From: an uncultured Streptomyces sp.
GTDB taxonomy: Bacteria > Actinomycetota > Actinomycetes > Streptomycetales > Streptomycetaceae
Direction: 5' to 3'
DNA length: 21,034 nucleotides
Assembly (NCBI GenBank): GCA_946480485.1
Contig: CAMLJW010000031.1
Span: 1-21,034, forward strand
Under the pieces are notes generated by a model, which saw nothing but the letters and a program-made list of their open reading frames with translations, did no database searches and had not been told where the DNA came from. Both the position numbers and the translations under genes were made by a program. Below are positions 1-5,222 of this stretch, piece by piece; position 1 is the first letter of the stretch, and each line of letters opens with the position of its first letter.

Positions 1-407
1 GCGTCAACGCCGTTGCGCGCCAGATTCGCGCGGGTCGCCTCCCGAGTGAGGAACGAGTCCGTGATCTGCACCGGCCGGTGCGCGTGGAGAGCGGTGGCGA
101 GGGCGCCCCAGCGGTCGCCGACCACGACGACCGTCCCGTCGAGCGCCCGCCCGTTCGCGACGCGAGCGGCCCGGTCCGTGAGGTTCGCGACGCGATCCGC
201 CCGATCCGCCCGATCCGTGGGGTCCGCCCGATCCATGGGATCTCTGGGATCGGTGGGATCCATGCGATCTCCGGGATCCATGAGGTCGGCGAGACGCCTC
301 AGCAGGTACGCGTCGGAGGCGTCCCAGGCGCGCAGCCGGTTGCGGGGGTCCTCCGGGAAGGGGGCCAGGTCCAGTGCGCCCCACGGCGTCGTCATACGGT
401 CGTTCAT
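1..407 (-). CDS. RlmG/RsmC-like rRNA guanine-N2 methyltransferase (partial, N-terminal part)
   Basis: The reading frame opens at ATG 407 on the minus strand and runs off the left edge, so only about 135 N-terminal residues are visible. They resemble the N-terminal domain of RlmG/RsmC-type class I SAM-dependent methyltransferases, which modify guanine N2 in rRNA: an N-terminal LRAWDASDAYLL segment, then VVVVGDRWGALATAL and ITDSFLTREATRANLARNGVD (compare E. coli RlmG segments of the form WEAADEYLL and NDAFGALSCAL). The catalytic domain lies outside the window. Residues 43-72 are odd: ten consecutive x-Asp-Pro/Arg triplets from a 9-bp repeat sit between two conserved strands, probably in a surface loop. 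A second ATG at codon 5 is an alternative start. No strong Shine-Dalgarno sequence is seen; a TAGCCT hexamer lies 9 nt upstream. The gene is divergent from the ROK regulator. Family assignment is fairly sure; the exact rRNA target is inference. Confidence 0.8.
   Translation of the reverse strand, partial: MNDRMTTPWGALDLAPFPEDPRNRLRAWDASDAYLLRRLADLMDPGDRMDPTDPRDPMDRADPTDRADRADRVANLTDRAARVANGRALDGTVVVVGDRWGALATALHAHRPVQITDSFLTREATRANLARNGVD
192..281 (-). repeat. Ten in-frame copies of a 9-bp repeat inside the methyltransferase gene
   Basis: Read on the minus strand, residues 43-72 of the methyltransferase are MDP GDR MDP TDP RDP MDR ADP TDR ADR ADR. The unit is three codons, with Asp invariant in the middle and Pro or Arg third. 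Nine of the ten Asp codons are GAT, although GAC dominates in the rest of this genome, which suggests local duplication of one GATC-containing unit. The period is a multiple of three, so copy-number changes keep the frame. Confidence 0.9.
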
Positions 408-486
408 CGTGGGCCAAGGCTAGCCGAGCCGCAGCTCAGGGCTTCCCCGAGAGGCAGCCTGTACATCACCTTGCGCGTCAGCGGAC

Positions 487-516
487 TCTGTTGATCCGGC
501 AGGCCGGATCAACAGA
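487..516. promoter_or_regulatory. Perfect long palindrome, probable operator of the ROK regulator
   Basis: A perfect inverted repeat has 14-bp arms separated by 2 bp. The left arm is TCTGTTGATCCGGC (487-500), the spacer AG (501-502), and the right arm is its exact reverse complement (503-516). A further copy of the inner half-site, CCGGATCA, lies at 528-535. The site is in the 144-bp gap between divergent start codons, 36 bp before the ROK start. ROK repressors bind long dyads and commonly regulate themselves, so an operator controlling one or both genes is the natural reading. A 2-nt loop without a U tract argues against a terminator. The binding partner is inferred. Confidence 0.65.
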
Positions 517-551
517 CCTCCAGCAGACCGGATCATGGGAGACTCCCTCTC

Positions 552-1787
552 ATGAACGCCAAGTCGGCCCCCCGAGCGGTGAGAGAAGGAACCACGAGGA
601 CGCGGCTGGACCGAGGGCGTGGTGCGCTCGGGCCCGCGTTGGAGCTCGTTCACACGGGACGCGCGCCGACGAGGGCCGTGCTCACCGCCGAGTTGGCAGT
701 CACGCGGGCGACGGCGGGCGCGGTGGCCGCGGAGCTCGAAGCACTCGGGCTGATCCGCGTCGACGCGCGCCCGGGCGCCGCCGCCGGTTCGCAGGGCCGC
801 CCCTCGCACCGGCTCCAAGTCGCCGAGGACGGCCCCGTCGCCCTCGCCGCCCAAGTGCACGCCGACGGCTTCCGCGCGGCCCTGGTAGGCCTCGGCGGCC
901 GTATCGTCGCGACGGCGCCCGGCTGCGAGACCGTCGACCCCGACCCCGCGAAGGTGCTCAGCTCGGTCGTCGACGCGGGCGCCCAGCTGCTCCGGGAGAC
1001 CGGACGCCGCTGCGTGGGCGCGGGCCTCGCCGCGCCGTCCGCCGTCGCCGAACCCGAGGGCACGGCCCTCAACCCGCTCCATCTGGCCTGGCCGGCGGGC
1101 GCTCCCGTACGGAAGATCTTCGCGGAGCGGATCCGCGCGGCCGGGATCACCGGCCCGGCGTTCGCCGCCAACGATGTCAACCTCGCCGCGCTCGCCGAAC
1201 ACCGGCACGGCGCGGGCCGCGGCGCCCGCCACCTGCTGTGCGTGGCCACGGGACACCGCGGCGTCGGCGGCGCGCTGGTGCTCGACGGCCGTCTGCACAC
1301 CGGCAGTTCGGGCCTGGCACTTGAAGTCGGCCACCTCACGGTCCAACCGGAGGGCCGCCCCTGCCACTGCGGCAGCCGCGGTTGCCTGGACGTCGAGGCG
1401 GATCCGCTGGCCTTCCTCACCGAGGCGGGCCGCGACCCCGGCCCCGAGTTGTCGCTCCTCCAGCAGGCCAACGACCTGATCCGCAACCGCTACGCCGACC
1501 CGGCCGTCTCCACGGCCGCCGAGGCACTGATCGACCGGCTCGGGCTCGGGCTCGCGGGACTGGTCAACATCCTCAACCCGGACCGCGTCATCCTCGGCGG
1601 GCTCCACCGCACCCTCCTTGACGCCGACCCGGAGCGCCTGCGGGCCGTCGTCGCCGGCCGCAGCCTGTGGGGGCAGAGCGGCAGCGTTCCCATCCTCGCC
1701 TGCACGCTCGACCACAACAGCCTTGTGGGAGCGGCCGAGATGGCGTGGCAGCCGGTTCTCGACGATCCGCTGGCGGCGCTGTCCTGA
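552..1787 (+). CDS. ROK-family transcriptional regulator
   Basis: A 411-residue protein, normal length for ROK (repressor/ORF/kinase) regulators. The N-terminal ~75 residues form a winged helix-turn-helix (TRAVLTAELAVTRATAGAVAAE, then LEALGLIRV). The rest is the ROK sugar-binding fold: FAANDVNLAALAEHRHG around 205-221 holds the ROK Asn-Asp motif, GLALEVGHLTV is the E-x-G-H signature, and CHCGSRGCLDV around 275-285 is the zinc-binding Cys cluster. The N-terminal phosphate loop typical of ROK kinases (DxGGT) is replaced by VHADGFRAALV, so this should be a DNA-binding regulator and not a sugar kinase. The start is ATG 552 with GGGAGA at 537-542 as ribosome site. No transporter or sugar-catabolic gene lies beside it, so the effector and regulon cannot be inferred beyond probable autoregulation through the palindrome at 487-516. 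Confidence 0.92.
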   Translation: MNAKSAPRAVREGTTRTRLDRGRGALGPALELVHTGRAPTRAVLTAELAVTRATAGAVAAELEALGLIRVDARPGAAAGSQGRPSHRLQVAEDGPVALAAQVHADGFRAALVGLGGRIVATAPGCETVDPDPAKVLSSVVDAGAQLLRETGRRCVGAGLAAPSAVAEPEGTALNPLHLAWPAGAPVRKIFAERIRAAGITGPAFAANDVNLAALAEHRHGAGRGARHLLCVATGHRGVGGALVLDGRLHTGSSGLALEVGHLTVQPEGRPCHCGSRGCLDVEADPLAFLTEAGRDPGPELSLLQQANDLIRNRYADPAVSTAAEALIDRLGLGLAGLVNILNPDRVILGGLHRTLLDADPERLRAVVAGRSLWGQSGSVPILACTLDHNSLVGAAEMAWQPVLDDPLAALS

Positions 1788-1854
1788 CGCCTGGGGCCTG
1801 GGCCTGAACGCGCTGGCTACCTCCGGTGCGGCACCTGCGACGTGAGGTCTGGTT

Positions 1855-2409
1855 TCACCGCCCGGTCAGCCGGGCAACGGCCGACCGGGCGGGAGCGAGT
1901 CCGGGCCCGAGCCCGCCGGCGGCGCCCTCCACCTCCGCGAAGTCGCGAGACGCAGCAGGCGTGGTCCTTGCCGCCGCGTCGCACGGAGGGCAGGCGGGCA
2001 GTGCCATCGCGGAGGAGGACGCCGGAAGCGTGAACCACACGACCTTGCCCGATTCGCCGTCCGGACGCGCCCCCCAGCTCTCGCTCACCGCGGCCACCAT
2101 CGCCAGGCCACGGCCGCTGGTCGCGGACGGGGCGGCGTCCCGCACCTCGGGAAGGCGGGGGTCGTGGTCGTGCACCGAGACCGTGAGCCGATCGAGCAGC
2201 AACTCCATCTCCACGGTGCACATCTTGTCGGGTCCGGCGTGCCGGTGGACATTGGTCAACAGCTCGGTCACACCGAGCGCGGCGCGGTCTATCAAGGGGT
2301 CGAGATGCCAGCAACGCAATTGCGCCGAGACGATTCTGCGGACCTGGCCGATCCGCGACGGCAGGGCTTGGAGCTCCACCGTGCAGTGCCTGCTTGGCTG
2401 ACTGATCAC
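1855..2409 (-). CDS. RsbW/SpoIIAB-like ATP-binding protein (HATPase_c)
   Basis: A 184-residue protein with a GHKL/HATPase fold in residues 1-131, the type found in anti-sigma and serine-kinase proteins of the RsbW family, which Streptomyces carries in dozens of copies. The N box is VTELLTNVHRHA (48-58, Asn53), the G1-like box is VHDHDPRLP (79-87), and SGRGLAMVAAVSESWG (98-113) is the G2 region. I chose GTG 2409: it has GGGGAG 8 nt upstream (2417-2422), homologues typically begin MISQPSRHCTVEL, and codons before it look non-coding. The C-terminal ~53 residues are Ala/Pro/Gly-rich and probably disordered, an extension beyond the catalytic fold. No sigma factor, anti-anti-sigma or DUF397 gene is adjacent, so its partner is unknown. 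It is convergent with the ROK gene. Confidence 0.88.
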   Translation of the reverse strand: MISQPSRHCTVELQALPSRIGQVRRIVSAQLRCWHLDPLIDRAALGVTELLTNVHRHAGPDKMCTVEMELLLDRLTVSVHDHDPRLPEVRDAAPSATSGRGLAMVAAVSESWGARPDGESGKVVWFTLPASSSAMALPACPPCDAAARTTPAASRDFAEVEGAAGGLGPGLAPARSAVARLTGR

Positions 2410-2515
2410 GGCCGCGACTCCCCGAAATGAGGTCCGGAAGAAGACGGAGTACGGATCGAGCGGGCTGCCTGCGTACAACGGCGGCCTGCTGTTGGTGGCC
2501 GGCGCGCTGGTTCGC

Positions 2516-2544
2516 AGTGTAATCGCCGGTAAACCCAGAGTGAC
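2516..2544 (-). promoter_or_regulatory. Candidate promoter of the RsbW-like gene
   Basis: On the minus strand, TACACT (2521-2516) fits the actinobacterial -10 consensus TAnnnT. Seventeen bases further upstream lies GTCACT, a weak -35 (3 of 6). Transcription would start near 2509, giving a leader of about 100 nt before GTG 2409. This is a pattern match only. Confidence 0.25.
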
Positions 2545-2550
2545 GTGAGA

Positions 2551-2748
2551 TCAGCGTGACCCAGGGGGTGAGGTCCTGCAACTCGTGGCACGGTCAGTGA
2601 CCGCAGGCGGTCCCAGCTCCCCGGGGGCGGGGTCGTGATCGCCCAGGGTGAGCGGGTAGCGCGTGCCCTGGAGGTCCGCCAGCGCGCGGTCGTCACGGGC
2701 GTACCCCCCGGCCCGTACCTCTGTGCCCCAGGGGTTCCTTTGAGGCAC
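2551..2748 (-). CDS. Hypothetical small protein (65 aa), doubtful
   Basis: A GTG-initiated minus-strand frame. Codons 11-45 (VRAGGYARDDRALADLQGTR and onward to DHDPAPG) end almost always in G or C, as in real Streptomyces genes. The first 10 and last 20 codons lose that bias, and a second minus-strand frame continues in plausible residues after the loss. This could be a short gene, a decayed or frameshifted remnant of a longer one, or chance. No clear Shine-Dalgarno sequence is visible, and the GTG sits inside the palindrome at 2737-2755. I do not recognise the family and assign no function. Confidence 0.3.
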   Translation of the reverse strand: MPQRNPWGTEVRAGGYARDDRALADLQGTRYPLTLGDHDPAPGELGPPAVTDRATSCRTSPPGSR

Positions 2749-2755
2749 TCAAAGG
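2737..2755. promoter_or_regulatory. Palindrome upstream of the Cds1-like gene, candidate operator
   Basis: A perfect inverted repeat of CCTTTGAG (2737-2744) with CTCAAAGG (2748-2755), spaced by GCA. It is centred about 58 bp upstream of the start site predicted from the promoter at 2769-2797, a common place for an activator site. The binding protein is unknown. Confidence 0.45.
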
Positions 2756-2768
2756 TGCGTTTATGCAG

Positions 2769-2797
2769 GTGAGAACCGTGCGAATGGTGTCTATGAT
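2769..2797 (+). promoter_or_regulatory. Candidate vegetative promoter of the Cds1-like gene
   Basis: GTGAGA at 2769-2774 (4 of 6 with TTGACA) and TATGAT at 2792-2797 (close to the -10 consensus) are separated by 17 bp, the optimal spacing for a HrdB/SigA-type promoter. The predicted leader to GTG 2851 is about 45-50 nt and contains the GAGGAG ribosome site at 2838-2843. Confidence 0.5.
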
Positions 2798-2850
2798 CGA
2801 GGCGTCCGACCGCGCGAACCGGCGACGGCGCGAACCTGAGGAGCCCGGCC

Positions 2851-3984
2851 GTGAGCACCCCGCAGCAGGCCCGCACACACGAGCCGATGGCCACACTCGA
2901 CGTCGACCGCAGCGACGCGGAGTACCGGCACTGGCTCAAAGAAGCCGTACGCAGGGTCCAGGCCGACGCCCAGCGCTCCGCCGACACGCATCTGCTGCGC
3001 TTCCCGCTGCCCGAGAGGTGGGGCATCGACCTCTACCTGAAGGACGAGTCCACCCATCCCACCGGCAGTCTCAAGCACCGCCTCGCCCGCTCGCTGTTCC
3101 TGTACGGACTGTGCAACGGCTGGATCCGGCAGGGCCGCCCCGTCATCGAGGCGTCCAGCGGTTCCACGGCTGTCTCCGAGGCGTACTTCGCGAAGCTGAT
3201 CGGTGTGCCCTTCATCGCGGTCATGCCGCGCACGACGAGCGCCGAGAAGTGCCGGCTGATCGAATTCCACGGCGGGCAGTGCCACTTCGTGGACGACCCG
3301 CGGAAGATGTACGAGGAGTCGGCCGCCCTCGCGATCCGGACCGGCGGGCACTACATGGACCAGTTCACCTACGCGGAACGGGCCACGGACTGGCGCGGCA
3401 ACAACAACATCGCCGAATCGATCTATCACCAGCTGAAGTTGGAGCGCTACCCCGAGCCCGCGTGGATCGTCGCCACGGCCGGCACCGGTGGCACCTCGGC
3501 GACCATCGCGCGCTATGTGCGTTACACGCAGCACAACACCCGTATCTGCGTGGCCGATCCGGAGAACTCCTGCTTCTTCGAAGGCTGGACGACGGGCGAC
3601 GCGGACGTCACCAGCGACTGCGGTTCGCGTATCGAGGGCATCGGCCGGCCGCGCATGGAACCGAGCTTCGTGCCCGGCGCCATCGACCGGATGATGAAGG
3701 TGCCGGACGCGGCAAGCGTGGCCGCCGTACGGGCCCTGGAACAGGTCATCGGGCGCAGGGCGGGTGGCTCGACCGGTACGGGGCTGTGGAGCGCGCTGAA
3801 GATCGTCGCCGAGATGGTGGCCGTGGGCCGAACGGGAAGCGTCGTCACGCTGCTGTGCGACCCCGGGGACCGCTATCTGGACAAGTACTACTCGGACGAG
3901 TGGCTGGCCGAACACGGGCTGGACATCGCGCCGTACGCGACGGCGATCGGGTCACTGCTGGCGACGGGGGTCTGGCCCGACTGA
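2851..3984 (+). CDS. cds1: PLP-dependent L-cysteine desulfhydrase (Cds1-type, cysteine synthase fold)
   Basis: A 377-residue fold-type II PLP enzyme. The Schiff-base lysine is in HPTGSLKHR (Lys75), the substrate-binding loop is ASSGST (101-106), and the Gly-rich phosphate-binding loop is GTGGTSAT (211-218). Overall it matches the actinobacterial group of mycobacterial Cds1 (Rv3684), which degrades L-cysteine to pyruvate, ammonia and H2S, and not the biosynthetic CysK/CysM group. The start is GTG 2851, with GAGGAG 7 nt upstream; internal ATG 2887 is a weaker alternative. The gene stands alone, divergent from the RsbW-like gene and convergent with the DeoR regulator, with no sulfur-assimilation gene beside it. 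A palindrome and a good promoter lie upstream. The fold is certain; desulfhydrase activity is inferred from family resemblance, and cysteine synthase-like activity is the alternative. Confidence 0.85.
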   Translation: MSTPQQARTHEPMATLDVDRSDAEYRHWLKEAVRRVQADAQRSADTHLLRFPLPERWGIDLYLKDESTHPTGSLKHRLARSLFLYGLCNGWIRQGRPVIEASSGSTAVSEAYFAKLIGVPFIAVMPRTTSAEKCRLIEFHGGQCHFVDDPRKMYEESAALAIRTGGHYMDQFTYAERATDWRGNNNIAESIYHQLKLERYPEPAWIVATAGTGGTSATIARYVRYTQHNTRICVADPENSCFFEGWTTGDADVTSDCGSRIEGIGRPRMEPSFVPGAIDRMMKVPDAASVAAVRALEQVIGRRAGGSTGTGLWSALKIVAEMVAVGRTGSVVTLLCDPGDRYLDKYYSDEWLAEHGLDIAPYATAIGSLLATGVWPD

Positions 3985-4068
3985 GCACGCCCCGTCAGGG
4001 ACCGGACAGCACATCCAACCCGAGGTGAGGCGGTGCGGCGCAGGCACGTCACGATGGTTGGCGGGCCT

Positions 4069-4899
4069 TCAGGTGCCTGTACCGTTCCCGGGCTCGCCCG
4101 CCACCACCAGACTCCGCAGATGCTCCGAGATTTCCGCTCGCGCCCCGGCGGGCAGCCCGGCGTCCGTGACCAGCGTGTCGACCTGCTCCAGCACGGCGAA
4201 GGAACTGAGGCCCACCTTGCCCCACTTGGTGTGGTCCGCGACCACGACGACGCGCCGCGCGGACTGGACGAGCCGCCGGTTGGTCTCGGCCTCCGCCAGG
4301 TTCGGCGTCGAAAGACCCGCCTCGACCGAGACTCCGTGCACCCCCAGGAACAGCAGGTCGAAGTGCAGTGCTCCGATCGCCTGATCGGCGACCGGCCCCA
4401 CGAGTGAGTCCGACGGAGTGCGCACGCCGCCCGTCAACACGACCGTGGCCGCACCCTGCCGCTGTCCCGAGTTGCGCTGCGCCGCGTGGAAGATGTCGGC
4501 CACGCGCACCGAGTTGGTCACCACGGTCAGGTCTGGCACGTCGAGGAGCTGATGGGCGAGCGCGTACGTCGTCGTACCGCCCGACAGGGCGATCGCCGTG
4601 CCCGGCGCGACCAGCTCCGCGGCGGCCCGCGCGATGTCCTCCTTGGCGGTCAGCTCCAGACCCGACTTGACCTCGAAGCCCGGCTCGTGGGTGCTCGCCT
4701 CGACCACCGGGACCGCGCCGCCGTGCACCTTCTCCACCACGCCCTGCCGGGACAACGCGTCCAGGTCGCGACGGACCGTCATGTCGGAGACGCCCAGCCT
4801 CCTGGTCAGCTCGTTGACGCGGACGCCGCCCCGCCGTCGGACCTCGTCGAGGATCAGAGCGCGGCGCTGCTCCGCGAGGAGGTTCTGATTCTCACTCAC
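4069..4899 (-). CDS. DeoR/GlpR-family transcriptional repressor
   Basis: A 276-residue protein from GTG 4899. Residues 10-61 are the DeoR helix-turn-helix: LILDEVRRRGGVRVNELTRR, LGVSDMTVRRDLDAL, then KVHGGAV. Residues ~85-245 form the DeoR effector domain, related to sugar-phosphate isomerases, with the phosphate-binding loop ALSGGTTTYALAHQL (104-118), TNSVRVA (128-134), and the KWGKVGLSSFA segment. Such repressors usually respond to a phosphorylated sugar or polyol. An in-frame upstream ATG at 5064 is rejected because the extra 55 residues are Cys/Arg-rich and include translated tandem repeats. GGAG lies 5 nt and AAAGGA about 13 nt before the chosen GTG. No sugar operon adjoins it, so its target is unknown. 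It is convergent with the Cds1-like gene. Confidence 0.9.
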   Translation of the reverse strand: MSENQNLLAEQRRALILDEVRRRGGVRVNELTRRLGVSDMTVRRDLDALSRQGVVEKVHGGAVPVVEASTHEPGFEVKSGLELTAKEDIARAAAELVAPGTAIALSGGTTTYALAHQLLDVPDLTVVTNSVRVADIFHAAQRNSGQRQGAATVVLTGGVRTPSDSLVGPVADQAIGALHFDLLFLGVHGVSVEAGLSTPNLAEAETNRRLVQSARRVVVVADHTKWGKVGLSSFAVLEQVDTLVTDAGLPAGARAEISEHLRSLVVAGEPGNGTGT

Positions 4900-4931
4900 G
4901 TCCGCTCCGGTCCTTTCGCATCGTTCTGCCC

Positions 4932-4955
4932 GACACGCCCTCTGACACGCTCTCT
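4932..4955. repeat. 12-bp tandem repeat upstream of the DeoR gene
   Basis: GACACGCCCTCT (4932-4943) is followed directly by GACACGCTCTCT (4944-4955), 11 of 12 identical, and then GAC begins a third copy. The repeat lies 33-56 bp before the DeoR start and overlaps a weak minus-strand promoter candidate, so it could be an autoregulatory site. DeoR proteins often bind direct repeats. Confidence 0.5.
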
Positions 4956-5159
4956 GACCCCCTCCGACGAGGACATTCTCCCCGCCTCCGACCCGAAGAC
5001 CTCTCATCCTCGCACGGGGGGGCATGGGGCGCGCCACTGGCCTGTGTCGACGCGGACACGTCACGGGGGCAACCTCAGGACGACACTGTCACACGGATCG
5101 GGGAGATTCGGTGACGAGAGGGTGCGGCCGGGCCCCGGAGCCGGGATCCTGTACCTGTC

Positions 5160-5192
5160 CATGACACATGATCTACCTGCGCATGACACATG
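5160..5192. promoter_or_regulatory. Two 11-bp direct repeats upstream of the membrane hydrolase
   Basis: CATGACACATG occurs exactly at 5160-5170 and 5182-5192. The start-to-start distance is 22 bp, about two helical turns, so both copies face the same side of the DNA. The second copy ends 30 bp before GTG 5223. This arrangement suits a dimeric or cooperatively binding regulator; its identity is unknown. Confidence 0.45.
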
Positions 5193-5222
5193 CCACATCG
5201 CATCATGGGGGAAGCGAAGAGA

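Larger units (their letters stand above)
2410..2850. other. Intergenic region between the divergent ATPase and Cds1-like genes
   Basis: These 441 bp separate two divergent starts. They hold a doubtful small ORF (2551-2748, minus), a candidate promoter for the ATPase gene (TACACT on the minus strand at 2516-2521), an 8-bp-arm palindrome at 2737-2755, and a plausible promoter for the Cds1-like gene at 2769-2797. No RNA gene was recognised. Confidence 0.6.
4900..5222. other. Intergenic region between divergent DeoR and membrane-hydrolase genes
   Basis: These 323 bp hold a 12-bp tandem repeat near the DeoR start (4932-4955) and a pair of 11-bp direct repeats near the hydrolase start (5160-5192). 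A minus-strand promoter candidate (GTGTCA, 17 bp, AACGAT) runs through the tandem repeat. No RNA gene or further coding sequence was recognised. Confidence 0.5.

Noticed and set aside
192..281. Possible CRISPR or intergenic repeat array
   Set aside because: The repeats are 9 bp with no spacers and lie in frame within a coding sequence.
2406..3026. 206-codon minus-strand frame across the Cds1-like promoter
   Set aside because: It overlaps the start of the Cds1-like gene antisense, has poor codon bias and no domain; only part of it might continue a decayed small ORF.
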